A stretch of DNA of 64,000 nucleotides from contig NZ_JBILJQ010000001.1 in the NCBI RefSeq assembly GCF_044377145.1, positions 206,952 to 270,951 of the forward strand, read 5' to 3'. Source of the stretch: Aquimonas sp044377145 (GTDB lineage Bacteria; Pseudomonadota; Gammaproteobacteria; Xanthomonadales; Xanthomonadaceae). Positions 1 through 9,349 of the stretch are shown in pieces; within the stretch, counting starts at the first letter, position 1; each line of letters begins with the position of its first letter. A program made the position numbers and the translations under genes. The notes under the pieces were generated by a model. That model was not told the origin of the DNA, searched no databases, and was given only the letters and a program-made list of their open reading frames with translations.

Positions 1-455
1 TTGACCTTGATGCCTAGAGCGCCAAGACGAATAGCGTTACCGACTGCGCGCTTCATGGCGCGACGGAACATTATGCGACGCTCCAGCTGTTGGGCGATCG
101 ACTCTGCAACAAGCTGAGCGTCGAGCTCCGGCTTGCGGACTTCAGCGACATTGATGTGCACGGGCACACCCATGATCGCGCTGACGTCCTTGCGAAGCTT
201 CTCAATGTCTTCGCCCTTCTTGCCGATCACCACGCCTGGACGGGCGGTGTGGATCGTCACTCGAGCTGTCTTTGCCGGACGCTCGATCTGGATACGGGAG
301 ACGCCGGCAGCCGCCAGGCGCTTGCGAAGCATCTCGCGGACCTTAAGGTCCCCAGCGAGATAGCCGGCAAACTCGCGCTTGTTGGCATACCACTTGGAAT
401 TCCAATCCTTGGAGATACCAAGGCGAATTCCGATCGGATGAACTTTGTGACCCAT
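1..455 (-). CDS. rpsC: 30S ribosomal protein S3 (N-terminal part)
   Basis: Small-subunit protein of the 30S head, lining the mRNA entry channel. The ATG at 455 opens with MGHKVHPIGIRLGISKDWNS, the standard S3 start, and the KH-domain region (VVIGKKGEDIEKLRKDV) follows. About 151 of the usual 220-250 residues are visible; the gene runs off the left edge of the window. It is the last S10-operon gene seen here, 13 nt after rplV. Identification is certain; only the C-terminus is missing. Confidence 0.98.
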   Translation of the reverse strand, partial: MGHKVHPIGIRLGISKDWNSKWYANKREFAGYLAGDLKVREMLRKRLAAAGVSRIQIERPAKTARVTIHTARPGVVIGKKGEDIEKLRKDVSAIMGVPVHINVAEVRKPELDAQLVAESIAQQLERRIMFRRAMKRAVGNAIRLGALGIKV

Positions 456-468
456 CGTGCGTCCCCGA

Positions 469-804
469 TTACTGGCCGTTGCCCACAACCACAGTAATGT
501 GGCTGGTGCGTTTCAGGATGCGAGCGCCACGACCTTTGGCGCGAGCGTGGAAGCGCTTCATGGTCGGACCCTCATCTACGAAGATGCGGGCGACCTTCAG
601 ATCGTCGACATCGGCTCCGTCATTGTTCTCGGCGTTGGCGATAGCCGACAGCAGAACTTTGCGGACGATTTGCGCGGCCTTCTTCTCACTGAATTTCAGT
701 AGATTCTGGGCACGGTCGACGGGTAGGCCGCGAACCTGGTCGGCGACCAGGCGGACCTTCTGGGCGGAAATACGGGCACCGCGGAGGATGGCTTGGGTTT
801 CCAT
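469..804 (-). CDS. rplV: 50S ribosomal protein L22
   Basis: Large-subunit protein whose beta-hairpin lines the peptide exit tunnel. The 111-residue product has the family length and order: METQAILRGARISAQKVRLV at the N-terminus, then the hairpin and the C-terminal RGRGARILKRTSHITVVV strand. It sits between rpsS and rpsC with 12-13 nt gaps, as expected for one S10-operon transcript. Confidence 0.99.
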   Translation of the reverse strand: METQAILRGARISAQKVRLVADQVRGLPVDRAQNLLKFSEKKAAQIVRKVLLSAIANAENNDGADVDDLKVARIFVDEGPTMKRFHARAKGRGARILKRTSHITVVVGNGQ

Positions 805-816
805 TGCAATCGCTCC

Positions 817-1092
817 TTAGCGGCCGGACTTCTTGTCGCCACCATGACCCTTAAAGGTCCGGGTGACGGCGAACTCGCCGAGTTTATGACCGACCATGTT
901 CTCGTTGATGAGCACGGGAACGTGCTGGCGGCCGTTGTGGATCGCGATGGTCAGACCGATCATGTCCGGCAAAACCATCGAGCGACGGGACCAGGTCTTG
1001 ATCGGGCGCTTGTTATTCGTGGCCGCTGCGGTCTCCACCTTCTTGGCGAGGTGCAGATCGATGAACGGACCTTTCTTGAGTGAACGTGCCAT
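817..1092 (-). CDS. rpsS: 30S ribosomal protein S19
   Basis: 30S head protein that forms a heterodimer with S13. The 91-residue product starts MARSLKKGPFIDLHLAKKVE and holds the conserved TWSRRSMVLPDMIGLTIAIH and GHKLGEFAVTRTF segments. Its length is normal. It lies 12 nt downstream of rplB in the S10 operon. Confidence 0.99.
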   Translation of the reverse strand: MARSLKKGPFIDLHLAKKVETAAATNNKRPIKTWSRRSMVLPDMIGLTIAIHNGRQHVPVLINENMVGHKLGEFAVTRTFKGHGGDKKSGR

Positions 1093-1104
1093 GACCTATT
1101 CCTA

Positions 1105-1926
1105 TTACTTCCGGCGCCGCACGATGAACTGCTCGGTGCGCTTGTTGTTGCGGGTCTTGTAGCCCTTGGTCGGCACACCCCAAGGGGTGACCGGGTGGCG
1201 ACCACCCGAGGTGCGGCCTTCACCACCGCCATGCGGATGGTCGACCGGGTTCATGACCACACCGCGTACGGTCGGGCGGACGCCCAGCCAGCGCTTCGCG
1301 CCAGCCTTACCGATCTTCGTGAGGTTGTGCTCGCTGTTGCCAACTTCGCCGATGGTGGCCCGGCAGTCAGCCGGCACCTTGCGCATTTCACCGGAACGAA
1401 GACGCAGGGTGGCGTATCCCTGCTCACGCGCGATCAGCTGAGCCGAGGCGCCTGCGCTACGCGCGATCTGAGCCTTCTTGCCTGGCTTCATCTCGATGCA
1501 ATGCACAGTGGTACCGATCGGGATGTTACGCAGCGGCAGGGTATTACCGACCTTGATCGGGGCGTCGCGGCCAGCCATGAGCTGATCGCCTACCTGAACA
1601 CCCTTCGGCGCGATGATGTAGCGACGCTCACCATCCGCGTAGCACAGCAACGCGATGTGTGCGGTGCGGTTGGGATCGTACTCGATCCGCTCAACCTTGG
1701 AAGCGATACCTTCCTTGTCTCGCTTGAAATCGACAATGCGGTAGTGCTGTTTGTGGCCACCACCAATATGGCGCGTGGTGATTCGACCTGCATTGTTGCG
1801 ACCACCAGTGCGAGACTGCGCCTCAACCAGCGGAGCATACGGATCACCCTTGTACAGGTGATCCCGACTGACGCTGACCTTGGAACGGCGACCGGGAGAA
1901 GTCGGCTTGTAAGTGATAACTGCCAT
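1105..1926 (-). CDS. rplB: 50S ribosomal protein L2
   Basis: L2 contacts the peptidyl-transferase centre and is needed for subunit association. The 273-residue product has the normal length. It starts MAVITYKPTSPGRRSKVSVS, and the C-terminal active-loop region GVVMNPVDHPHGGGEGR, with its conserved histidines, is intact. It is separated by only 11 nt from rplW. Confidence 0.99.
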   Translation of the reverse strand: MAVITYKPTSPGRRSKVSVSRDHLYKGDPYAPLVEAQSRTGGRNNAGRITTRHIGGGHKQHYRIVDFKRDKEGIASKVERIEYDPNRTAHIALLCYADGERRYIIAPKGVQVGDQLMAGRDAPIKVGNTLPLRNIPIGTTVHCIEMKPGKKAQIARSAGASAQLIAREQGYATLRLRSGEMRKVPADCRATIGEVGNSEHNLTKIGKAGAKRWLGVRPTVRGVVMNPVDHPHGGGEGRTSGGRHPVTPWGVPTKGYKTRNNKRTEQFIVRRRK

Positions 1927-1937
1927 GACTGATTACC

Positions 1938-2234
1938 TCAGGCCCGAGCCATAACGTCGATCGACTGGCCTTCGGCCAAGCGGACGTAGGCTTTGCGCCA
2001 ATCGCCGCGACGACCCGCGCGGGAACGGAAGGACTTGGTCTTGCCCTTGACATTGACGACGTTCACCGCCTCAACCTTGACCGAAAAGAGTTGCTCGACG
2101 GCAGCCTTTACATCAGCCTTGGTCGCGGTAGAAGCGACTTCGAAGACGTACTGGTTTGAGACTTCCTGCAGACGCGCGCCCTTTTCCGAAATAAGGGGCG
2201 AGCGCAGCACGTTTAGGATGTGCTCGGTGCTCAT
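1938..2234 (-). CDS. rplW: 50S ribosomal protein L23
   Basis: L23 sits at the tunnel exit and docks SRP and trigger factor. I chose the ATG at 2234 (MSTEHILNVLRSPLISEKGA, 98 residues). It overlaps the rplD stop as ATGA and has GAGGAG eight bases upstream. A GTG three codons earlier (2243) would put the same Shine-Dalgarno directly on the start codon, so it is less likely. The overlap suggests translational coupling to rplD. Confidence 0.98.
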   Translation of the reverse strand: MSTEHILNVLRSPLISEKGARLQEVSNQYVFEVASTATKADVKAAVEQLFSVKVEAVNVVNVKGKTKSFRSRAGRRGDWRKAYVRLAEGQSIDVMARA

Positions 2235-2836
2235 GCCAGCCACTCCTCGATCTTCTTGACCGCATCAACGGTCACCACGACATGATCCGCCGCCACCAAC
2301 GAGACAGGATCCAGACCCTGCACGTCACGCACTTCCACATACGGAATGTTACGCGCCGACAGATACAGGCCTTCAGAACCGGACTCGGTGACAAGCAGCG
2401 GGCGCTTGCCCAATTTAAGCTCAGCCAGCTTCGCGACCAGCAGTTGCGTTTTCGGCTGCTCAAGCTCGATCGAGTTGACCACCAGCAGCCGGCCATGACG
2501 ATTGAGCTCGGAGAGAATTGAACGAAGGGCCCCGCGATACATCTTGCGGTTGACCTTCTGCTCGAAACTGCGCGGCTTGGCAGCGAAGCTGACACCGCCA
2601 CCGACAAAGATCGGGGCGCGGTAGTCGCCATGACGCGCACCACCGCCCTTCTGCTTTTTGAATTTCTTGGTTGTCCCGGTCACTTCTGAGCGGGTCTTTT
2701 GCGCCTTGGTGCCCGCTCGGCCAGCATTGCGATACGCGACCACCACCTGATGCACGAGATCCTTACGGTACTCACGCCCGAAAACCTCATCGGAGACCGT
2801 CACTGTCTGGGCACTACCCACGACTGCAAGTTCCAT
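2231..2836 (-). CDS. rplD: 50S ribosomal protein L4
   Basis: L4 is a tunnel protein; in enterobacteria it is also the autogenous repressor of the S10 operon. The 201-residue product starts MELAVVGSAQTVTVSDEVFG and keeps the tunnel loop with TKKFKKQKGGGARHGDYRAP. It overlaps rplW by 4 nt. Whether L4 regulates this operon cannot be read from the sequence. Confidence 0.99.
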   Translation of the reverse strand: MELAVVGSAQTVTVSDEVFGREYRKDLVHQVVVAYRNAGRAGTKAQKTRSEVTGTTKKFKKQKGGGARHGDYRAPIFVGGGVSFAAKPRSFEQKVNRKMYRGALRSILSELNRHGRLLVVNSIELEQPKTQLLVAKLAELKLGKRPLLVTESGSEGLYLSARNIPYVEVRDVQGLDPVSLVAADHVVVTVDAVKKIEEWLA

Positions 2837-2847
2837 GACTGCGCTCC

Positions 2848-3486
2848 TTAAGCTTTCGCGGCCGGACGGACGATCACATCGCCGCCAGGTGCACCGGGGA
2901 TGGAGCCACGCACGGCGATCAAGCCGCGCTCGACGTCGACTTTCACCACAATAACGTTCTGCGAGGTCTGGTTCACGGAGCCCATGTGGCCGGACATCTT
3001 CTTGCCCGGGAACACGCGACCCGGCGTCTGACGCTGACCAATAGAACCCGGCGAACGATGCGACAGGGAGTTGCCGTGGGTAGCGTCACCCATCGTAAAA
3101 CCATGACGCTTGATGGTGCCCTGAAAGCCCTTGCCCTTAGTGACACCTGCGACGTCGACCTTCTGGCCCTCGGCGAAAATGTCGGCACGGATCTCAGCGC
3201 CGATCGCGTACTGGCCGACTTGCTCGGCAGCAACTCGAAACTCCCAAAGACCGCGACCGGCTTCAACCTTTGCCTTCGCAAAGTGACCCGCCTCAGGCTT
3301 GTTCAGGAGCGCGGCGCGCTTGGCGCCAGCAGTGACTTGGATGGCGGCATAGCCATCCGATTCAGGGGTCTTGACCTGAACGATGCGGTTAGGGGTCGCC
3401 TCGATCAGGGTGACCGGGATCGACTCACCCGCTTCGGTGAAAACCCGGCTCATGCCGCACTTGCGGCCTACGATTCCGATGCTCAT
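2848..3486 (-). CDS. rplC: 50S ribosomal protein L3
   Basis: L3 is an early assembly protein reaching toward the peptidyl-transferase centre. The ATG at 3486 (MSIGIVGRKCGMSRVFTEAG) is the family start and gives 212 residues; an upstream in-frame extension lacks similarity and was ignored. The GNSLSHRSPGSIGQRQTPGR loop, including the Gln normally methylated by PrmB, is present. It follows rpsJ after 10 nt. Confidence 0.98.
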   Translation of the reverse strand: MSIGIVGRKCGMSRVFTEAGESIPVTLIEATPNRIVQVKTPESDGYAAIQVTAGAKRAALLNKPEAGHFAKAKVEAGRGLWEFRVAAEQVGQYAIGAEIRADIFAEGQKVDVAGVTKGKGFQGTIKRHGFTMGDATHGNSLSHRSPGSIGQRQTPGRVFPGKKMSGHMGSVNQTSQNVIVVKVDVERGLIAVRGSIPGAPGGDVIVRPAAKA

Positions 3487-3496
3487 GGGATTTGCC

Positions 3497-3808
3497 TCAG
3501 TACAGCTTGATCTGAACGTCGACACCGGCCGCGAGCTCGAGCTTCATCAGCGCGTCCACGGTCTTGTCGTTCGGATCCACGATATCGAGCACGCGCTTGT
3601 GCGTGCGGGTCTCGTACTGGTCGCGAGCGTCTTTGTCGACGTGCGGCGACACGAGCACGGTGTAACGTTCGGTCTTCGTGGGCAGCGGGATCGGGCCGCG
3701 CACTTGCGCGCCGGTCCGCTTTGCGGTCTCCACGATTTCGCTCGCGGAACGATCGATCAAACGATGATCAAACGCCTTGAGCCGAATCCGAATCTTCTGG
3801 TCCGCCAT
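3497..3808 (-). CDS. rpsJ: 30S ribosomal protein S10 (NusE)
   Basis: S10 is a 30S head protein and, as NusE, a transcription antitermination factor. The product is exactly 103 residues when started at the ATG at 3808 (MADQKIRIRLKAFDHRLIDR); an in-frame extension to 3865 would translate the upstream hairpin and was rejected. It is the first gene of the S10 operon and lies just 83 nt after the tuf stop. Confidence 0.98.
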   Translation of the reverse strand: MADQKIRIRLKAFDHRLIDRSASEIVETAKRTGAQVRGPIPLPTKTERYTVLVSPHVDKDARDQYETRTHKRVLDIVDPNDKTVDALMKLELAAGVDVQIKLY

Positions 3809-3842
3809 GGGCCTGGGTCCTTGGTTTTCGTTAAAGAGCGAC

Positions 3843-3869
3843 GGGGGTGGGAGCTTTTGTCCCACCCCC
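3843..3869 (-). promoter_or_regulatory. Perfect 10-bp hairpin between tuf and rpsJ
   Basis: GGGGGTGGGA (3843-3852) pairs without mismatch with TCCCACCCCC (3860-3869) around a 7-nt loop. Read in the direction of tuf and rpsJ, the stem is followed by CGTCGCTCTTTAACG, so there is no continuous T-run. It could be an attenuator, a processing site, or a weak terminator tuning read-through from tuf into the S10 operon. Confidence 0.55.
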
Positions 3870-3891
3870 CGGGTGCAAGCCCGCTATCGTA

Positions 3892-5082
<1,191 letters not shown>

Positions 5083-5141
5083 GACTTTGCTATCCCGGTG
5101 AACTCAAGAAGACGGAGAGTGTGGATGGGTACTGCAGAGTG

Positions 5142-5217
<76 letters not shown>

Positions 5218-5323
5218 ACGCTTTGTTTGTCACAGGATCCCTCGGTAGGGTACCTGCCTAGCCCGGCAATCCCGGCCTTGAAGGGCCTAAGCGCCTGAAC
5301 ATTTTGCCCCAAACCAGCCTGGA

Positions 5324-5397
5324 TGGAGCGGGAGACGGGAATCGAACCCGCACCATCAGCTTGGAAGGCTGAGGTTCTACCGTTGAACTACTCCCGC
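5324..5397 (-). tRNA. tRNA-Gly (TCC)
   Basis: The reverse complement starts GCGGGAGTAGTTCAACGG and ends with the pairing CTCCCGC followed by encoded TCCA. The anticodon stem-loop CAGCCTTCCAAGCTG gives anticodon UCC. It lies between tRNA-Tyr and tRNA-Thr. Confidence 0.97.
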
Positions 5398-5426
5398 CCG
5401 CCGGTGCCAGCTGAAGCATCAAACGG

Positions 5427-5512
5427 TGGTGGAGGGAGGTGGATTCGAACCACCGAAGGCGTAAGCCAGCAGATTTACAGTCTGCCCCCGTTGGCCGCTT
5501 GGGTATCCCTCC
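5427..5512 (-). tRNA. tRNA-Tyr (GTA)
   Basis: The reverse complement starts GGAGGGATACCC and ends CCTCCACCA. The 86-nt length reflects the long variable arm of bacterial tRNA-Tyr. The anticodon loop reads CTGTAAA, giving GUA. It is the first gene of the tRNA-tuf transcript. Confidence 0.97.
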
Positions 5513-5527
5513 AACAGAGAGCCCCGC

Positions 5528-5556
5528 ATTTTCAACGTGTCGAAGCGATCTGTCAA
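5528..5556 (-). promoter_or_regulatory. Sigma-70 promoter of the tRNA-Tyr-Gly-Thr-tuf unit
   Basis: On the minus strand a perfect -35 TTGACA (5556-5551) is followed after exactly 17 nt by a -10 hexamer GAAAAT (5533-5528). A GC-rich discriminator (GCGGGGC) comes next, then tRNA-Tyr begins 8 nt further on. A GC-rich discriminator is the known mark of stable-RNA promoters under stringent control; that regulation is inferred here. Confidence 0.75.
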
Positions 5557-5591
5557 CGGTTGATCGAAAGAAGTTTTGGCCGGCTGCCGCT

Positions 5592-6683
5592 TCAGACGTT
5601 GAACAGGAAGTTCAGGACGTCGCCGTCCTTGACCACGTACTCCTTGCCCTCGGCACGCTGCTTGCCGGCTTCCTTGGCGCCCTGCTCGCCCTTGAAAGCG
5701 ACGAAGTCGTCGAAGGCGATGGTCTGGGCACGGATGAAGCCCTTTTCGAAATCGGTGTGGATCACGGCGGCAGCCTTCGGAGCTGTGTCGCCCTTGTGGA
5801 TCGTCCAAGCGCGGACCTCCTTCACCCCGGCCGTGAAATACGTCTGCAGACCGAGCAGGTCGTAGCCGGCTCGGATCAAACGGTTAAGACCCGGCTCCTC
5901 GAAACCGAGATCATCGAGGAAGGTCTGCCGGTCGGTGTCATCAAGGTCGGCGAGCTCGGCTTCGATCTTGGCGCATACCGCCACCACGGGCGCGTGCTCT
6001 CGAAGGGCGAACTCACGCAGCCGGTCGAGGTGCGGGTTGTTCTCGAATCCGTCTTCAAGCACGTTGCCGACGTACATGGCCGGTTTGATCGTGAGCAGGC
6101 ACAGCGGCTTGAGCAGCAGCTTGTCCTCTTCACTGAATTCGATCGCGCGAGCGGGACGGCCTTCGTTGAGCACGGGCAACACGCGCTCAATCAGGGCGAC
6201 CAGCTTCTGCGCGTCCTTGTCACCGGACTTGGCGCGCTTGCCCTCGCGCTGGAGGGCTTTCTCCGCTGCGCTGAGGTCGGCCAGCGCCAGCTCGGTGACG
6301 ATCGTCTCGATGTCGGCGATCGGATCGACACGACCCGCGACATGCACCACGTTCGGGTCGTCGAAGCAGCGCACGACGTTCACGATGGCGTCGGTCTCGC
6401 GGATGTTGGCAAGGAACTGGTTGCCCAGACCCTCCCCTTTGCTGGCGCCGGCGACCAGGCCGGCGATATCAACGAACTCGACGATCGCCGGCTGGATCTT
6501 CAGCGGCTTGACGATTTCGGCCAGCTTCTGGAGGCGCGTGTCCGGCACTTCGACGATGCCGACGTTGGGCTCGATCGTGCAGAACGGATAGTTTTCAGCG
6601 GCGATACCCGCCTTAGTCAGCGCGTTGAACAGAGTGGACTTGCCTACGTTGGGAAGTCCGACGATGCCGCATCTGGTGGCCAT
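5592..6683 (-). CDS. ychF: Redox-regulated ribosome-binding ATPase YchF (Obg family)
   Basis: Cytosolic Obg-family P-loop NTPase that prefers ATP and binds ribosomes. The start at 6683 (MATRCGIVGLPNVGKSTLFN) gives 363 residues, the length of E. coli YchF. The Walker A is GLPNVGKST (9-17), DIAGLVAGASKGEGLGNQFL is the switch region, and the C-terminal TGS domain ends VKDGDVLNFLFNV. It follows pth on the same strand, with an inverted repeat in the gap. Confidence 0.97.
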   Translation of the reverse strand: MATRCGIVGLPNVGKSTLFNALTKAGIAAENYPFCTIEPNVGIVEVPDTRLQKLAEIVKPLKIQPAIVEFVDIAGLVAGASKGEGLGNQFLANIRETDAIVNVVRCFDDPNVVHVAGRVDPIADIETIVTELALADLSAAEKALQREGKRAKSGDKDAQKLVALIERVLPVLNEGRPARAIEFSEEDKLLLKPLCLLTIKPAMYVGNVLEDGFENNPHLDRLREFALREHAPVVAVCAKIEAELADLDDTDRQTFLDDLGFEEPGLNRLIRAGYDLLGLQTYFTAGVKEVRAWTIHKGDTAPKAAAVIHTDFEKGFIRAQTIAFDDFVAFKGEQGAKEAGKQRAEGKEYVVKDGDVLNFLFNV

Positions 6684-6693
6684 GGGTGTGTGT

Positions 6694-6795
6694 CCGGGAA
6701 TCGGGAATGGGGAGTGGGGAATCGCTCGAACAGGCCACGGCACGGGTGAACTCTCGGCTCTACCCCGTTCCCGCATCCCTATTCCCGATTCCCGG
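6694..6795. repeat. Inverted pair of GGGAATCGGGA repeats between ychF and pth
   Basis: Arm 1 (6694-6724) contains CCGGGAATCGGGAATGGGGA; arm 2 (6765-6795) is its inverted near-copy. About 40 nt of spacer lies between. Arm 2 runs into the 3' end of pth, whose last codons and TAG stop (6779-6781) are made of repeat sequence. Members of the same family occur at 25105, 39498 and 47157. Confidence 0.85.
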
Positions 6796-7366
6796 GAGTA
6801 TGCAGCCGCTTCATCGCTTCCGAAAACTCGCCGCGCACAAGCAGCGGCAGTTGATCGATGGCGGCGTCCAAGCTGCGCTGGATGGAGATTTCGTCGTCGC
6901 GCCCGGGCCGGCCCAGCACCCAGGGGGTGACTTTGTCTTTCTGCCCCGGGTGGCCTATGCCGATGCGCAAGCGATGGAAGCGTCCGTGGCCGAGATGCGC
7001 GAACAGATCGCGCAGGCCGTTTTGGCCGCCGTGGCCGCCGTCAAACTTGAGCCGGGCGGTGCCGACAGACAGATCGAGCTCGTCGTGAGCGACCAGCACT
7101 TGCTCGGGCTCGAGCTTGAAATAGTTGAGCGCAGCGACGACGGATTGGCCGCTGCGGTTCATGAAAGTCGCAGGTTTCAGCAGCCAAAGACTGGCGCTGC
7201 CGATGTCCGCGCGAACCGCCTCACCGTGCAGTTTCGCCTCGTGACGGAAGCGGACACCCGCCTGCTCGGCCAGCCGATCGGCAAACCAGAAACCCGCGTT
7301 GTGACGCGTCTGGGCGTACTCGGCGCCGGGGTTGCCCAAGCCGACAATCAATCGCAACGCGCTCAT
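6779..7366 (-). CDS. pth: Peptidyl-tRNA hydrolase
   Basis: Cleaves peptidyl-tRNA released by abortive translation. The 195-residue product from ATG 7366 starts MSALRLIVGLGNPGAEYAQT, followed by the catalytic-histidine motif TRHNAGFW. LKPATFMNRSG and the HDELD segment are present. An ATG four codons upstream (7378) is possible and neither has a strong Shine-Dalgarno. The C-terminal residues GNRE are encoded by the inserted dispersed repeat. It sits between rplY and ychF, as in related genomes. Confidence 0.96.
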   Translation of the reverse strand: MSALRLIVGLGNPGAEYAQTRHNAGFWFADRLAEQAGVRFRHEAKLHGEAVRADIGSASLWLLKPATFMNRSGQSVVAALNYFKLEPEQVLVAHDELDLSVGTARLKFDGGHGGQNGLRDLFAHLGHGRFHRLRIGIGHPGQKDKVTPWVLGRPGRDDEISIQRSLDAAIDQLPLLVRGEFSEAMKRLHTPGNRE

Positions 7367-7414
7367 GCGGCGAGACATGCCCCGCCAGCCACTGGGCTGG
7401 CAGGGCAGTGTGTC

Positions 7415-8044
7415 TTACTTCTTGTCGGCGGGTGCAGCAGCCGCGACCGCTTCGGCCTCGGCGACCTTCGACAGGCGCGCGATGACCACGGCCACGTCGT
7501 GCTCCTTGCCCAGCTTCAGCTCAGGCACTTCGATGCCTTCCGGCAGCTTCACTTCGGACAGGTGGACGGTGTCGCCGGCCTTCAGCCCCGACAGATCGAC
7601 CTCGATGAACTCAGGCAGGTCGGCCGGCAAGCAGGCGACTTCGATCTCGTTGACTTCGTGCGTGATCACCACGCCACCCGCCTTGCCGGCCGGCGACACG
7701 TCCTGGTTCAGGAAGTGTAGCGGGACGCGCACGCGGATGATCTCGTCCGCCGACACGCGCAGGAAGTCGATGTGCATGATCTGGGGCTTGACCGGATGGC
7801 GCTGCAGGTCACGCAGAATTACCTTCTGGACCTGACCGTCGACGATCAGATCAAGGACCGAGCTGTAGAACCATTCATGGTCCGAGGCGAGCCAAATGGT
7901 GTTGTGGTGGATCTCGATGCTGATCGGTTCGGCGTGGCCGCCATAGACCACGGCAGGCACCTGCCCCGTGCGGCGCAGGCGGCGGCTCGCACCTTTCCCT
8001 GCGTCCGTACGGAGAGTGGCCTTGATTTCATGCTGGGTTGCCAT
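7415..8044 (-). CDS. rplY: 50S ribosomal protein L25 (Ctc-type, long form)
   Basis: Binds 5S rRNA. The start at 8044 (MATQHEIKATLRTDAGKGAS) gives 209 residues: an N-terminal L25 domain (about 1-95, with LRDLQRHPVKPQIMHIDFLR) plus the C-terminal TL5/Ctc beta domain (about 100-190). A low-complexity Ala tail ends APADKK. It is followed by pth and preceded by prs on the same strand. Confidence 0.96.
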   Translation of the reverse strand: MATQHEIKATLRTDAGKGASRRLRRTGQVPAVVYGGHAEPISIEIHHNTIWLASDHEWFYSSVLDLIVDGQVQKVILRDLQRHPVKPQIMHIDFLRVSADEIIRVRVPLHFLNQDVSPAGKAGGVVITHEVNEIEVACLPADLPEFIEVDLSGLKAGDTVHLSEVKLPEGIEVPELKLGKEHDVAVVIARLSKVAEAEAVAAAAPADKK

Positions 8045-8123
8045 TGTGTTGCCTTTGCTTGGGAAGTAAGCCGCCTTGCGACGGCCGGTTTGCCCTCCCC
8101 GCGACCAGGGAGGGCAGCTGTGG

Positions 8124-9080
8124 TCAGTCCACGTAGAGCGAACTGACGGATTCTCCGAACGCGATCCGGCGGATGGTTTCCGCCAGCAATTCGGCCACGC
8201 TGAGCTGACGGATGCGGCCGCAGGCACGGGCCTCTTCCGACAGAGGGATGGTATCGGTCACCACGAGCTCGTCGAGCTGGCTGTTGGTGATGTTGCTGAT
8301 CGCCGCGCCCGACAGCACAGGATGCGTGCAGTAGGCGATCACCTTGCGCGCGCCGTGCTCTTTCAGCGCAGCCGATGCAGCACACAGGGTGCCCGCGGTG
8401 TCGACGATGTCGTCGACCAGAACGCACGTCTTGCCCGATACGTCGCCGATGATGTTCATCACCGTCGCCACATTGGCGCGCGGTCGGCGCTTGTCGATGA
8501 TCGCGAGGTCTGCGTCATCCAGCCGCTTGGCGATCGCACGCGCGCGAACCACGCCGCCGACATCCGGGCTGACCACGATCAGATCCTTGGTGCCTTGCGT
8601 GCGCCAGACATCGGCCAGCAGCAGCGGCGAGGCGTAGACGTTGTCGACCGGAATATCGAAGAAGCCCTGAATCTGATCGGCGTGCAGGTCGACCGTGAGC
8701 ACGCGATCGGTGCCGACCGCGCTGAACATGCGCGCTGCCACCTTGGCGGTGATCGGCACACGCGCCGAGCGCGGGCGGCGATCCTGACGGGCGTAGCCGA
8801 AGTACGGCACAACAGCGGTAACGCTGGCGGCCGAGGCGCGCTTGAGCGCATCCACCAGCACCAACAGCTCCATGAAATTCTCGGCGGTCGGCGCACAGGT
8901 CGGCTGGATCACGAACACTTCCTGCCGACGCACGTTTTCCTCGATTTCGACCGCCACTTCGCCATCGGAGAAGGTGCCGACGACGGCCTTTCCAGGCCGA
9001 ACACCCAGCTCACGGCAGACCGCGCTGGCGAGGGGCCGGTTGGCGTTACCGGTGAAAACAAGAATGCCGTCAGTATTCAC
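8124..9080 (-). CDS. prs: Ribose-phosphate pyrophosphokinase
   Basis: Makes PRPP from ribose 5-phosphate and ATP for nucleotide, His and Trp synthesis. The GTG at 9080 gives 318 residues (usual about 315) and has AGGTG just upstream; an upstream in-frame TTG at 9104 was rejected. Visible motifs are the ATP-binding FSDGE and YFGYARQDR, DLHADQIQGFF, and the PRPP-binding loop VDDIVDTAGT. It lies downstream of tRNA-Gln and ispE. Confidence 0.97.
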   Translation of the reverse strand: MNTDGILVFTGNANRPLASAVCRELGVRPGKAVVGTFSDGEVAVEIEENVRRQEVFVIQPTCAPTAENFMELLVLVDALKRASAASVTAVVPYFGYARQDRRPRSARVPITAKVAARMFSAVGTDRVLTVDLHADQIQGFFDIPVDNVYASPLLLADVWRTQGTKDLIVVSPDVGGVVRARAIAKRLDDADLAIIDKRRPRANVATVMNIIGDVSGKTCVLVDDIVDTAGTLCAASAALKEHGARKVIAYCTHPVLSGAAISNITNSQLDELVVTDTIPLSEEARACGRIRQLSVAELLAETIRRIAFGESVSSLYVD

Positions 9081-9232
9081 ATAACACCTGTTGGGGCCGC
9101 GCAAGTCGACCAGGATCGGGTCGGGCCACCGCGGCCCAACGCATTAGTGCCGCCGCCAGCAGGAGCGCCCTGCCCGTCACCGACCGAACCCCGCGCGCCG
9201 ACCGGGCTGCAGCTGAGGCTTGAAACAGAAAC

Positions 9233-9307
9233 TGGCTGGGGCGGCAGGATTCGAACCTGCGAATGCCGGAATCAAAATCCGGTGCCTTACCACTTGGCGA
9301 CGCCCCA
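9233..9307 (-). tRNA. tRNA-Gln (TTG)
   Basis: The reverse complement starts TGGGGCGTCGCC and ends CGCCCCAGCCA with encoded CCA. The anticodon loop is ATTTTGA, giving UUG. It lies between ispE and prs, as in Xanthomonas, and is probably cotranscribed, since no separate promoter is evident in the 42 nt after ispE. Confidence 0.97.
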
Positions 9308-9349
9308 ACACGAACCGAACTCTTGCTGCCTACTGCGGCATGCGCCGCC

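Noticed and set aside
2235..2243. GTG start three codons upstream for rplW
   Set aside because: It would overlap its own Shine-Dalgarno. The ATG at 2234 has GAGGAG at the right distance and an ATGA overlap with rplD.
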